A DNA stretch of 64,000 nt from contig NZ_PEHF01000089.1 in the NCBI RefSeq assembly GCF_015762685.1, positions 1 to 64,000 on the forward strand, given 5' to 3'. Below are positions 1-8,440 of this stretch, in pieces (the stretch's first letter is position 1; every line of letters begins with the position of its first letter). Both the position numbers and the translations under genes were made by a program. The notes beneath the pieces are model-generated. The model worked only from the letters and a program-made list of their open reading frames with translations. It was not told the origin of the DNA and did not search any database. The DNA is from Candidatus Symbiopectobacterium sp. 'North America'. GTDB taxonomy: Bacteria > Pseudomonadota > Gammaproteobacteria > Enterobacterales > Enterobacteriaceae.

Positions 1-1261
1 CTTCCATCACCAGAGTTGAAGATGGACACGTCGCCAAAAACTGCATGAGCTTGGCGCGGGTAACCACATTCGCCACATAGTGCAATGCCAGCGTCAGCGT
101 GTTGTTGTAAGTCGCAACAGACTCTTCGTAGTTGGCCTCAGCGGAGGTTAATTGCCCGGATAAACGGCCACCGGTGAAAATAGGCAGATACAGCGCAGGC
201 CCAATGCTTCCGGCATCGTTGCCAGAACACGTCAGATTATTCAGGCTGAACGACTGATAGCCAATAAAACAGGTAATGCTGACATCGGGGTAGTACGCGG
301 TTTTGGCGACATGAATGCGTTTTGCCGCAGCTTCAACACGCCAACGCGCGGCGCTGATGTCCGGACAGTGGCCCAGAATTTTGATGCCAGTTTTAGCAGG
401 CAAATTAAAGGATTCATCCAGATGGATCGCCGGACGCTGAATAGAAAGCCCCCGGTCTGGCCCGTCGCCCAACAGTGCGGCAATGGCATTTTTCTGTAGC
501 TGGATGGCCTCATCGGAGGCAATCAATTCGGCCTCAGCGCTCGCTTTCAACGCCTGCACCTGTTTGACCACGCCGTCAGTTTCAAGCCCATTGAGATTTC
601 GCTCTGTCATCAATTCAACGGTTTTGCTACGGATCTCCAACGCATTCTGCGTCGTGTCACGGTTGAGGTACAAACGTGCCAGCTCCATATAGGACTGCAC
701 CAAAGCGGCTTGGAGCAGTAATTTTGCCGACTGCATTTCCGCACCCGCCGCCGCATAATCTGACGTTGCAGCAGCGACTTCAGCACGGTTTTTGCCCCAA
801 AAATCGAGATTAAAACTCAGATTAGCCGTCGCAGAGCCATAGTCATTCCAGCCGTGCGGTGGCATATAGGCCTGATAGGCATAGCTCACTTTACTCTTTG
901 ACGCAGACGCTGACGCGCCAACTTGTACAGAACAAATCGCGCCAATTTGCTCGGCGATCCCGGACGCGTTCTTTAATCGAGACTCAGCTATTTTCAAGGT
1001 TGACGCAGAAGCCAGTGCCACTTCCATCAGGCTGTCCAACTGCCCGTCGTGGTAGCGTAGCCACCACTGCGCGTCTGGCCAGCGGCCCTCTTTTTCGGTG
1101 GTCAGCGACTGTGAAGAGGCAAACTCATCGGCACGTTTTATGTGGCTCAGTGTGTTGTCTGGGGCGGTTGAACAGCCCGCCAGGATGAGCACCACGGCAA
1201 GCATTGAAAACCGCAAATAAGGAGGTAACAGGCTGCGATTTATTAACTTATTGATTTTCAA
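1..1261 (-). CDS. RND-type efflux outer-membrane lipoprotein (TolC/NodT family), 3' end outside window
   Basis: The minus frame stays open from 1261 to the left edge, giving 420 codons without a stop. Read from the TTG at 1261 it begins with a basic stretch, a hydrophobic core and the lipobox LAGC (residues about 27-30), followed by STAPDN, so it is a lipoprotein. The rest resembles the paired outer-membrane efflux repeats of the NodT group, with segments such as LNFDFWGKNR-type (seen here as SFNLDFWGKNR) and GPALYLPIFTGGRL. An AAGGTG ribosome site lies 4 bases before the TTG; the ATG at 1204 would remove the positive n-region and is less likely. The protein would be the outer channel of a tripartite pump whose adaptor and transporter are presumably beyond the edge. 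The divergent TetR gene at 1355 is its probable local regulator. The C-terminal end cannot be judged. Confidence 0.85.
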   Translation of the reverse strand, partial: MKINKLINRSLLPPYLRFSMLAVVLILAGCSTAPDNTLSHIKRADEFASSQSLTTEKEGRWPDAQWWLRYHDGQLDSLMEVALASASTLKIAESRLKNASGIAEQIGAICSVQVGASASASKSKVSYAYQAYMPPHGWNDYGSATANLSFNLDFWGKNRAEVAAATSDYAAAGAEMQSAKLLLQAALVQSYMELARLYLNRDTTQNALEIRSKTVELMTERNLNGLETDGVVKQVQALKASAEAELIASDEAIQLQKNAIAALLGDGPDRGLSIQRPAIHLDESFNLPAKTGIKILGHCPDISAARWRVEAAAKRIHVAKTAYYPDVSITCFIGYQSFSLNNLTCSGNDAGSIGPALYLPIFTGGRLSGQLTSAEANYEESVATYNNTLTLALHYVANVVTRAKLMQFLATCPSSTLVME

Positions 1262-1277
1262 GATACACCTTTTTAAT

Positions 1278-1292
1278 ACCGAACAGTACGGT
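1278..1292. promoter_or_regulatory. TetR-type operator dyad between efflux gene and tetR
   Basis: The 15-base dyad ACCGAACAGTACGGT (pattern ACCGnACnGTnCGGT) sits in the 93-base gap between the divergent efflux gene and the tetR gene. A perfect TATAAT follows at 1298-1303. Position and symmetry fit an autoregulatory TetR operator controlling both genes; binding is inferred. Confidence 0.5.
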
Positions 1293-1354
1293 TTTGTTAT
1301 AATTTGACATAAAACGATAGTCAAGAGAAGCTTGCGCATTGGACGGAAAGAAAA

Positions 1355-1978
1355 GTGAAGCGTATGCGAGTTAAAAGTGAAACCAAGCGTCAAACCATTC
1401 TGGATATCGCGACGCGCGCATTTATAGAGCAGGGATTCAACAACACGTCGATGTCGGAGATCGCTAGTCGCGTCGGGGGCTCCAAATCAACGCTCTATAA
1501 CTATTTCAGTTCCAAAGAAGACATCTTCTCTGCTGTCATGGCATCGTCAGCCAAAACCGACATCGCGGAAGCGTTCGAATCACTAGACCCAAAGAAAGAT
1601 ATCGAAACGACGCTTAACCAATTTGGCCGCAATTACCTCTCCTCAGTGCTGAGCAGCGGCCTGATGGCAATCTGGCGCATCGCGATCAGTGAATCAGAAC
1701 GTAGCGACATTGGCCGCTTGTTTTATGCCGAAGGGCCACAAAAGGGCTGGAAACGGTTAAGCCATTACCTGAGTAAAAAAAGCGACGAAGGCATTCTGCG
1801 TCACTCAGACAGTTGGGTATGAGCGATGCATTTGAAAGGGCTGATTGAAGCAGAGTTGTTTCTTGTCGCAGCATTGGGCGTCGACACTGCACCAGACGCC
1901 AAACGCATTGAAGACGCGGTCTCTCGCGCCATCACAGTATTTCTGCTCGCTTATCGGGCTGAAGCGTCGAAGCAGTAA
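1355..1978 (+). pseudogene. TetR/AcrR-family regulator, truncated by an in-frame TGA
   Basis: Starting at GTG 1355 (or ATG 1363) the N-terminus is a clear TetR helix-turn-helix: TRAFIEQGFNNTSMSEIA, then GGSKSTLYNYFSSKEDIF. The frame stops at TGA 1820-1822 after 155 residues. The same frame then continues without interruption (AMHLKGLIEAELFLVAALG and onward) to TAA 1976-1978, giving 207 codons, the normal length for the family. The stop is therefore a nonsense mutation inside the ligand-binding domain, about 50 residues from the end. The DNA-binding domain is whole, but loss of the last dimerisation helices makes function doubtful. It is divergent from the efflux gene and would normally repress it, so the pump may now be deregulated. 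Confidence 0.85.
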
Positions 1979-1997
1979 ACCGTAGAGTGCCACCCAT

Positions 1998-2027
1998 AAA
2001 AAAGAAGCTCAGGATTGAGCTTCTTTT
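1998..2027. terminator. Bidirectional intrinsic terminator between tetR and gor
   Basis: AAGAAGCTC and GAGCTTCTT form a 9-bp stem around AGGATT, flanked by an A-run on the left and a T-run on the right. It can end transcription of both converging genes. Confidence 0.85.
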
Positions 2028-2058
2028 AGGGCATTGAACAGGTCGTCAGACAGCGACC

Positions 2059-3411
2059 TTAGCGCATCGTCACAAACTCTTCCGATGCGGTCGGATGAAT
2101 CGCCACGGTATTGTCGAAGTCGCGTTTGGTCGCGCCCATTTTCACCGCTACGGCAAAGCCTTGCAGCATTTCATCCATGCCAAAGCCGATGCCATGTATG
2201 CCAACGATTTTCTCTTCCGGCCCAACACACACCAGCTTCATGCGACACGGTTGGCGGTGCTGGGTTACTGCGGTGTACATCGCGGTGAAGGAAGAGGTGT
2301 AGACCTTAACCTGATCATCACCGAATTTTTCCCGCGCTTGCGGTTCGGTCAACCCGACGGTGCCAATCGGCGGGTGGCTGAACACCACGGTCGGGATATT
2401 GGTGTAATCCAGATGCTCTTCCGGCTTGTTGTTAAACAGCCGTTCTGAGAGGCGGCGCCCTGCCGCAACAGCCACCGGCGTCAGTTCGACAGCGCCGGTG
2501 TTGTCACCCACCGCATAAACGCACGGCACGTTGGTGTTCTGGTATTTATCTACCTTGATAAAACCGCGCTCATCTTTGATGACACCCGCCGCTTCAATAT
2601 TCAGGTTATCGGTTGCCGGTTCACGGCCAATTGCCCAAATCAGGCAATCCACGGTATAAGATTCACCGTTGGTCAGATGCAGGGTCAGGCTGCCATCAGC
2701 GTTTTTTTCAACCGCCTGCGGCGTGGATTCGGTATGTAGCATCGGCCCTTCTGCCTTCATCACTTCCACCAGCGTGCTGAAGATCAGCGGATCGAAGCTG
2801 CGCAACGGCGCGTGCTTGCGCACAAACAGATGGGTTTCGGAACCGAGCGCATTCACAACACCAGCGATCTCAACGGCGATATAGCCCGCACCGACAATTG
2901 CCGTACGCTTTGGCAACCCGTCAAGCGCAAAAAAACCGTCGGAATCGATGCCGTACTCAGCACCGGGAATCAAAGGACGCGTCGGCCGGCCGCCCGTCGC
3001 GATCACAATATGGTCGGCAGTAATGGTTTCACCATTCACTTCAACGGTGTGCGCATCGACAAAGCGGGCAAAGCCGTGGATAACGTCCACCTGATTTTTG
3101 CCCAGCACATTGTTATAGGACTGATGAATACAATCGATATAGGCACTGCGTTTCTTCACCAAGACATCCCAGTTAAAGGCGTTAACGGTGGTATCAAAAC
3201 CATAGTCCGGCCCATACTGGTGGATCGCTTCGGCAATCTGCGCCGCGTGCCACATGACCTTTTTCGGTACGCAGCCGACATTAACGCAGGTGCCGCCCAG
3301 GTACTTTGCTTCAATCAACGCACATTTTTGCCCATACATTGCCGCACGGTTAATGGACGCGATACCGCCACTGCCGCCACCGATGGCGAGATAGTCATAA
3401 TGCTTTGTCAT
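2059..3411 (-). CDS. gor: Glutathione-disulfide reductase
   Basis: The enzyme reduces oxidised glutathione with NADPH in the cytoplasm, keeping the thiol pool reduced. The protein is 450 residues, the E. coli length, when begun at the ATG at 3411 ([16 protein letters not shown]). A further upstream start in the same frame would add 33 unconserved residues and is rejected. Visible motifs are the FAD dinucleotide site GGGSGG, the redox pair in [13 protein letters not shown], the NADPH site [12 protein letters not shown], the FAD site YAVGD and the C-terminal HPTASEEF carrying the catalytic His-Glu. No lesion is seen. It lies downstream of rlmJ on the same strand, as in E. coli (rlmJ-gor), with a strong inverted repeat in the gap. 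Confidence 0.97.
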   Translation of the reverse strand: MTKHYDYLAIGGGSGGIASINRAAMYGQKCALIEAKYLGGTCVNVGCVPKKVMWHAAQIAEAIHQYGPDYGFDTTVNAFNWDVLVKKRSAYIDCIHQSYNNVLGKNQVDVIHGFARFVDAHTVEVNGETITADHIVIATGGRPTRPLIPGAEYGIDSDGFFALDGLPKRTAIVGAGYIAVEIAGVVNALGSETHLFVRKHAPLRSFDPLIFSTLVEVMKAEGPMLHTESTPQAVEKNADGSLTLHLTNGESYTVDCLIWAIGREPATDNLNIEAAGVIKDERGFIKVDKYQNTNVPCVYAVGDNTGAVELTPVAVAAGRRLSERLFNNKPEEHLDYTNIPTVVFSHPPIGTVGLTEPQAREKFGDDQVKVYTSSFTAMYTAVTQHRQPCRMKLVCVGPEEKIVGIHGIGFGMDEMLQGFAVAVKMGATKRDFDNTVAIHPTASEEFVTMR

Positions 3412-3471
3412 GAGAAGATCCATGGTTAAGTGAAGAGAATAAAACACAGTGTAACCCCTGAACTCGGTCTG

Positions 3472-3500
3472 CGGCAAAACCGTTAACGTCGGTTTTGCCG
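3472..3500. repeat. Perfect 11-bp inverted repeat between rlmJ and gor
   Basis: CGGCAAAACCG (3472-3482) and CGGTTTTGCCG (3490-3500) are perfect complements around a 7-base loop. It lies downstream of the rlmJ stop and upstream of the gor start. It may attenuate rlmJ read-through; there is no U-tract, so it is not a classical terminator. Confidence 0.6.
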
Positions 3501-3528
3501 ATGAGTGCAACAGTCAAAACCTGTCAGG

Positions 3529-4371
3529 CTATTCCGGCACCACCTGCTCAATCAGCGTATGCTCAGTGCCATTAGGCGCAAGCACACTGTGCAGCCACGC
3601 CAGCAGCGCTTGCATTTGCGCGTGCAGTTTCCACGGCGGGTTGATCACGATCATGCCTGACGCCGTCATGCCATAGCGATCGCTGTCCGGCAGCATTGCC
3701 AGTTCAATTTGCAGAATATTACGGATACCGGTGGCTTCCAGGTCTTTGAGCATGCGTTTGATTTGCTGGCGTAATACCACCGGATACCACAGCGCGTACA
3801 CGCCGGTGGCAAAACGTTTGTAACCTTCCTGAATCCCTTTGACCACCGCCTGATAGTCGATTTTCAATTCGTAGGGAGGGTCTATCAGGATAAATCCACG
3901 GCGAGAGGCGGGCGGCAGTTGGGATTTCAACTGCTGATAGCCATCTTCACGCACCACTTTGGCTCGCGAATCACGTTGAAATTCACCGCACAGCAACGGG
4001 AAGTCGCTAGGGTGCAACTCCGTCAGGTGAATACTGTCCTGCTCACGCAGCAGTTGGCGGGCAATCAGCGGCGAACCGGGGTAGAAACGTAGCGTGCCAT
4101 TACTGTTGTAGGCTTTAACCGCGTTCAGATAAGGGGTCAACGCTTCGGGAATATCGTCCCGTTGCCACAGTTTGGCAATACCTTCCAGATACTCCCCGGT
4201 ACGCTCCGCATGTTCACCGCTGAGCTGATAACGCCCGGCTCCTGCATGGGTATCCAGATACAGAAACGGTTTCTCTTTTTCTTTGAGCGCAGTAATGATC
4301 AGGCTCTGAACGGTGTGCTTCAGTACGTCGGCATGGTTGCCGGCATGGAAACTGTGGCGATAACTCAACAT
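3529..4371 (-). CDS. rlmJ: 23S rRNA (adenine-2030-N6)-methyltransferase
   Basis: RlmJ methylates A2030 of 23S rRNA using S-adenosylmethionine. From ATG 4371 the product is 280 residues, identical to the E. coli length, and starts with the family N-terminus MLSYRHSFHAGNHADVLKH. The frame is open further upstream to 4560, but those 63 extra codons are unlike any RlmJ and run into the leader of the divergent yghW-like gene, so they are excluded. The catalytic DPPYE motif is at about residue 165. The gene appears intact. It is followed by gor on the same strand, the usual enterobacterial pairing. Confidence 0.95.
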   Translation of the reverse strand: MLSYRHSFHAGNHADVLKHTVQSLIITALKEKEKPFLYLDTHAGAGRYQLSGEHAERTGEYLEGIAKLWQRDDIPEALTPYLNAVKAYNSNGTLRFYPGSPLIARQLLREQDSIHLTELHPSDFPLLCGEFQRDSRAKVVREDGYQQLKSQLPPASRRGFILIDPPYELKIDYQAVVKGIQEGYKRFATGVYALWYPVVLRQQIKRMLKDLEATGIRNILQIELAMLPDSDRYGMTASGMIVINPPWKLHAQMQALLAWLHSVLAPNGTEHTLIEQVVPE

Positions 4372-4558
4372 AACGGTTTTTGTTCCGGTGAAATAAACTG
4401 GGCGCCCGAAGGCAAGATCATATCCCGCACATATAAACGTTCTGCCGCAGAAAATATCACCGGAAAACCATAACGCAATCCTCTTGCAATCCCCTTGCCG
4501 AAAGGGTCGATCGATCATTATATTATTAAATATATAGCGATAGTGAGTGGAGAACATC

Positions 4559-4855
4559 ATGGCAAACCCCTTTGGCGATGGCGTTATGGACGGGCTTAAG
4601 GCCCAAACGCCACAACCCCTGAGCGAAATTCAGCACCACGGTCTCGAATATCGACGTGGTTATATCTGTGGCTACTCGTATAACCTGTCGGAAGCGGTGG
4701 GCGATCGACAAAAAGCCGCGTTTGAGGCTGGCCTGCTTTCACGGAGCTATGGGCTGGAGCGTGACCGTATCACCGAGTTTTTTAGCGAATACGGCAATCC
4801 ACAAACTGTGGTCTATTTTTATGCTGGTTATGATACGCTGGGGAGGGGGGAATGA
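4559..4855 (+). CDS. YghW-like small protein (DUF2623)
   Basis: A 98-residue protein beginning MANPFGDGVMDGLKA and containing GYSYNLSEAVGDRQ and AFEAGLLSRSYGLERD. It aligns along its whole length with E. coli YghW, the DUF2623 family. No function is known to me for the family, and there is no signal peptide or membrane segment. The start at 4559 is supported by GTGGAGA a few bases upstream; the in-frame ATG at 4547 lacks this. The gene stands alone between divergent rlmJ and co-oriented prlC. Confidence 0.8.
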   Translation: MANPFGDGVMDGLKAQTPQPLSEIQHHGLEYRRGYICGYSYNLSEAVGDRQKAAFEAGLLSRSYGLERDRITEFFSEYGNPQTVVYFYAGYDTLGRGE

Positions 4856-5111
4856 GGCAGCACGTACCATACGTTAAACACAGCACCGCTCTCTTCAGAC
4901 TGCCCGCCACACCGCAGTGAAACATCTGCACAGTAACCCATGCTGACGTGTGCAATACGCGCGGTTTTCACATGCCCAGGGAATTTTCCCCCGTTCATTG
5001 ATTTTTGCCCTTTCTGGCCTCATGTTAATCAGTAATTCGCTTTTTTTGCCAGCGCCGCCGCTCGCGCGACTGCCTTTGTCACTGGCTGACACATAACGAT
5101 AGGACCGTGAT

Positions 5112-7154
5112 ATGACGAATCCATTATTGACCCCGTTTACCCTGCCCCCGTTTTCCGCCATCACTGTTGATGACATCGTCCCCATCGTTCAGTCTGCGCT
5201 GGCAGACTGCCGCAGTGCGGTTGAGCGCGTGGTAGCGCAGGGTGCACCGTTCACCTGGGAAAATCTGTGTCAACCGCTGGCAGAGAGCGACGATCGTCTG
5301 GGCCGTCTGTTTTCCTCGATCGGCCACCTCAATGCCGTGAAAAATAGCCCTGAGCTGCGTGCTGCCTATGAGCAATGCTTGCCGCTACTCTCTGAATACA
5401 GCACCTGGGTTGGACAACACACCGGGTTATATCAGGCGTATCGCGACCTGAAAGAAGGATCCCACTACGCCACATTGAGCGTCGCGGAGAAAAAAGCGGT
5501 GGATAATGCGCTGCGCGACTTTGAACTGTCCGGTATCGGTTTGCCGCCGGAAAAACAGAAACACTATGGCGAAATTGCCGCGCGTCTGTCTGAACTGAGC
5601 GCGCAGTACAGCAACAACGTGCTCGACGCAACCATGGGTTGGAATAAGCACATCACTGACGTTGCGCAGCTTGAAGGGATGCCGGAAAGCGCACTGGCCG
5701 CCGCCGCCGCACAAGCCGAGGCTAAAGGACTGGAAGGTTGGCTGCTGACGCTGGATATCCCCAGCTACCTGCCTGTCATGACCTACTGTGCCAATCAGGC
5801 GCTGCGTGAAGAGATGTATCGTGCCTACGCAACCCGCTCCTCCGATCAGGGGCCGAATGCGGGCAAATGGGATAACAGTGAAGTGATGGCCGAGGAGCTG
5901 GCGCTGCGCCATGAACTGGCGCAACTGTTAGGCTTTGGCAGCTTCGCTGATAAGTCCCTTGCCACCAAAATGGCAGAAAATCCGCAACAAGTGCTGGATT
6001 TCCTCAACGATCTGGCAACGCGTGCCCGCCCACAAGGGGAAGCGGAACTGGCACAACTGCGCGCCTTCGCCAAAACGCATAATGGCGCTGGCGAACTGCA
6101 ACCGTGGGACATCACTTACTACAGCGAATTACAAAAGCAGCACCTCTACACCATCAGCGATGAGCAACTGCGCCCTTATTTCCCAGAACAGCGCGTGGTT
6201 GAAGGGCTGTTTGAAGTGGTGAAACGCATTTATGGCATTACGGCCAAAGAACGTCACGACGTAGACGTATGGCACCCCGAAGTACGTTTCTTTGACCTGT
6301 TTGATGAAAGCGGCGAACTGCGCGGCAGCTTCTATCTCGATCTCTATGCGCGCGAACACAAGCGTGGCGGTGCCTGGATGGATGACTGCGCGGGACGCCT
6401 GCGCAAGAGCAACGGTGAACTGCAAAAACCGGTGGCCTATCTGGTATGTAACTTCAACCGTCCGGTCAACGGCAAACCCGCGCTGTTCACCCACGATGAA
6501 GTCACCACGTTGTTCCATGAATTTGGTCACAGCCTGCACCATATGCTGACGCAGATAGATACCGCAGGGGTGGCTGGCATTAGCGGTGTGCCATGGGATG
6601 CCGTCGAACTGCCGAGCCAGTTTATGGAAAACTGGTGCTGGGAGCCGGAAGCGTTGGCGTTTATTTCCGGTCACTACGAAACCGACGAACCGTTGCCACA
6701 GGCCATGCTGGACAAGATGCTGGCGGCCAAAAACTATCAGGCTGCGTTGTTTATCCTGCGCCAACTTGAGTTCGGCCTGTTCGATTTCCGTCTGCATGCA
6801 GAATACGATCCGGCAAAAGGGGCACAAATTCTGCCGACACTGGCCGATGTCAAAGCCAAGGTCGCCGTCGTGCCGAGTCCAAGCTGGAATCGTTTCCCGC
6901 ACGCCTTCAGCCACATCTTCGCAGGCGGCTATGCCGCAGGATACTACAGCTACCTGTGGGCAGATGTTCTGGCAGCGGACGCCTACTCGCGCTTTGAAGA
7001 AGAAGGCATTTTCAACCGCACCACCGGCCAGTCTTTCCTGGATAATATTCTGTCGCGTGGCGGTTCCGAAGCGCCGATGGATCTGTTCAAGCGCTTCCGT
7101 GGCCGTGAACCACAGCTTGATGCCATGCTGCACCACTATGGTATTAAAGGGTGA
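5112..7154 (+). CDS. prlC: Oligopeptidase A (M3 metallopeptidase)
   Basis: PrlC (OpdA) is a cytoplasmic zinc endopeptidase that degrades small peptides, including cleaved signal peptides. The product is 680 residues, the normal length. The zinc site [11 protein letters not shown] is at about residues 472-482, with the downstream third ligand in the [13 protein letters not shown] region. No frameshift or stop is present. It overlaps the next gene, rsmJ, by 4 bases (GTGA), so the two are translationally coupled as in E. coli. A weak heat-shock-like promoter (ATTGAT, 15 bases, CCTCAT) lies at about 4995-5022 and should be regarded as tentative. Confidence 0.97.
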   Translation: MTNPLLTPFTLPPFSAITVDDIVPIVQSALADCRSAVERVVAQGAPFTWENLCQPLAESDDRLGRLFSSIGHLNAVKNSPELRAAYEQCLPLLSEYSTWVGQHTGLYQAYRDLKEGSHYATLSVAEKKAVDNALRDFELSGIGLPPEKQKHYGEIAARLSELSAQYSNNVLDATMGWNKHITDVAQLEGMPESALAAAAAQAEAKGLEGWLLTLDIPSYLPVMTYCANQALREEMYRAYATRSSDQGPNAGKWDNSEVMAEELALRHELAQLLGFGSFADKSLATKMAENPQQVLDFLNDLATRARPQGEAELAQLRAFAKTHNGAGELQPWDITYYSELQKQHLYTISDEQLRPYFPEQRVVEGLFEVVKRIYGITAKERHDVDVWHPEVRFFDLFDESGELRGSFYLDLYAREHKRGGAWMDDCAGRLRKSNGELQKPVAYLVCNFNRPVNGKPALFTHDEVTTLFHEFGHSLHHMLTQIDTAGVAGISGVPWDAVELPSQFMENWCWEPEALAFISGHYETDEPLPQAMLDKMLAAKNYQAALFILRQLEFGLFDFRLHAEYDPAKGAQILPTLADVKAKVAVVPSPSWNRFPHAFSHIFAGGYAAGYYSYLWADVLAADAYSRFEEEGIFNRTTGQSFLDNILSRGGSEAPMDLFKRFRGREPQLDAMLHHYGIKG

Positions 7155-7897
7155 ACATCAGCCTGCTGACAGAAGGGGGCGCCGATAGAGGCGCCCTTGA
7201 TGCATTAGCGTCACGCTGGGGATTGCAGGACGACCCCAGCGTGACGCTGGCGCTGGTGCTGACGCCAGAACGTCTGGAGCTGCACAAGCAGGATGAAGAG
7301 AAGCTCGGCGCTATTTATGTCGATTTCGTCTCTGGTGCAATGGCCCACCGCCGTCGCTTTGGCGGCGAGCGCGGCGAAGCGGTTGCTAAAGCGGTCGGCA
7401 TCAAAAAGGATTATCTGCCGGACGTCGTGGATGCCACCGCCGGATTAGGCCGTGATGCCTTTGTACTGGCCTCGTTAGGCTGTCGTGTACGTCTGCTGGA
7501 ACGTAACCCGGTAGTTGCCGCGCTGCTCGACGATGGTTTACGACGTGGCTATGAAGATGCCGAGATAGGCGCGTGGCTGCGCGAAAGATTGACGCTGATT
7601 CATGCCTCAAGCCACACAGCCCTGAGCGATATCACACCGCCACCGGATGTGGTCTATCTCGATCCCATGTTTCCTCATCGGCAAAAAAGTGCGCTGGTAA
7701 AGAAAGAGATGCGGGTGTTTCAATCACTGGTGGGCGCGGACGACGATGCCGATGCCCTGCTGGCTCCCGCGCGGGCGTTGGCGAAAAAGCGCGTGGTGGT
7801 AAAACGCCCTGACTACGCCCCACCGCTGGCGGGCATTGCCGCCCAATCGATGCTGACCACCAAAAGCCACCGCTTTGATTTTTATTTGCCGCTGTAG
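7151..7897 (+). CDS. rsmJ: 16S rRNA (guanine-1516-N2)-methyltransferase
   Basis: RsmJ methylates G1516 of 16S rRNA. The GTG start overlaps the prlC stop in the sequence GTGA. The product has 248 residues, with the SAM-binding motif [11 protein letters not shown] (about residues 95-105), [15 protein letters not shown], and the catalytic-site motif YLDPMFPH. It closely matches E. coli RsmJ throughout and is intact. With prlC it forms a two-gene operon. The hip operators begin about 30 bases after its stop. Confidence 0.96.
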   Translation: MNISLLTEGGADRGALDALASRWGLQDDPSVTLALVLTPERLELHKQDEEKLGAIYVDFVSGAMAHRRRFGGERGEAVAKAVGIKKDYLPDVVDATAGLGRDAFVLASLGCRVRLLERNPVVAALLDDGLRRGYEDAEIGAWLRERLTLIHASSHTALSDITPPPDVVYLDPMFPHRQKSALVKKEMRVFQSLVGADDDADALLAPARALAKKRVVVKRPDYAPPLAGIAAQSMLTTKSHRFDFYLPL

Positions 7898-7928
7898 TTC
7901 ACGGCCCTCATTTTTGTCTTCTATCCAT

Positions 7929-7954
7929 TTAAGCGCTCACATATGAGCACTTAA
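7929..7954. promoter_or_regulatory. Hip operator-like palindrome R1
   Basis: This 26-base near-perfect dyad has the core GCTCACATATGAGC flanked by TTAAGC and ACTTAA. It is the first of four related palindromes upstream of hipBA. HipB-family repressors bind multiple palindromes before their own operon; the sequence differs from the E. coli TATCC(N8)GGATA operator. Confidence 0.65.
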
Positions 7955-7959
7955 CCTAT

Positions 7960-7985
7960 ATTAGCGCTTATGTATGAGCGTTTAA
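7960..7985. promoter_or_regulatory. Hip operator-like palindrome R2
   Basis: Second copy, core GCTTATGTATGAGC, centred 31 bases (about three helical turns) after R1. The spacing puts both on one face of the DNA. Confidence 0.65.
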
Positions 7986-8023
7986 CTCTCTGTGTATTGA
8001 TTAAAATATAACGACTGCTACAC

Positions 8024-8052
8024 TTGAGGAAGCAATGATAAAATCTTATTAA
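8024..8052 (+). promoter_or_regulatory. Candidate hipBA promoter
   Basis: TTGAGG (8024-8029) and TATTAA (8047-8052) are separated by 17 bases. Each matches the sigma-70 hexamer at four of six positions. The -10 hexamer overlaps palindrome R3, which would explain autorepression. Confidence 0.45.
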
Positions 8053-8074
8053 GCGCTTATAGATGAGCGCTTAA
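8049..8074. promoter_or_regulatory. Hip operator-like palindrome R3
   Basis: The most symmetrical copy, core GCTTATAGATGAGC with flanks TTAAGC and GCTTAA. It overlaps the candidate -10 element of the hip promoter. Confidence 0.7.
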
Positions 8075-8079
8075 CATGC

Positions 8080-8105
8080 TTAAAGGATCATATGTGATCG
8101 CTAAA
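8080..8105. promoter_or_regulatory. Hip operator-like palindrome R4 over the hipB start
   Basis: Divergent copy with core GATCATATGTGATC, 31 bases after R3. It covers the AAAGGA ribosome site and the GTG start codon of hipB. Confidence 0.5.
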
Positions 8106-8438
8106 CCTAATACCCGGTCGCTTTCCGCCCCTGTCGTTCGGGTACTCAAAAAGTTAGGGGCTGATATCGCTCTGGCACGGCGGCGGCGACATATTACACA
8201 AGTATCAATGGCAGAACGCTTTGGTATCTCTGTCGCTACGTTACGCCGTTTGGAAAAGGGCGATCCGCGTATCTCCATAGGAACGCTGGCACAGGCGCTG
8301 CTGATACTGGGTGAATTAGCAAAAATAAACGAGTTGCTGGACACCGCCACGGATGACATTGGGCTGATGATGATGAATGATGCGCTTCCTCAGCGCGTAC
8401 GCACCAAACGCATCACGTCAGGTTCGGGAGGATTATAG
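8094..8438 (+). CDS. hipB: HipB-type antitoxin, XRE-family repressor
   Basis: A 114-residue protein with a Cro/C1-type helix-turn-helix (TQVSMAERFGISVATLRRLE, residues about 36-55), followed by an ISIGTLAQALLILGEL dimerisation segment. I prefer the GTG at 8094 because AAAGGA lies 6 bases upstream. An ATG at 8076 in the same frame has no comparable site and would place the palindrome R4 inside the coding region. It is followed 2 bases later by hipA, the standard antitoxin-first arrangement. HipB should neutralise the kinase and repress the operon through the four palindromes upstream. No lesion is seen, in contrast to many neighbouring accessory genes. Confidence 0.85.
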   Translation: MIAKPNTRSLSAPVVRVLKKLGADIALARRRRHITQVSMAERFGISVATLRRLEKGDPRISIGTLAQALLILGELAKINELLDTATDDIGLMMMNDALPQRVRTKRITSGSGGL

Positions 8439-8440
8439 TC

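Noticed and set aside
3412..3510. N-terminal extension of gor (33 extra residues)
   Set aside because: The extension is not conserved; starting at 3411 gives exactly the 450-residue E. coli protein. The extra codons also span a perfect inverted repeat.
4372..4560. N-terminal extension of rlmJ (63 extra residues)
   Set aside because: It would overlap the divergent yghW-like gene's leader and start; the family start MLSYRHSFHAGNHADV at 4371 gives the normal 280 residues.
6129..7136. 335-codon minus-strand frame antisense to prlC
   Set aside because: Shadow of the conserved oligopeptidase gene; His- and Phe-rich translation without homology.
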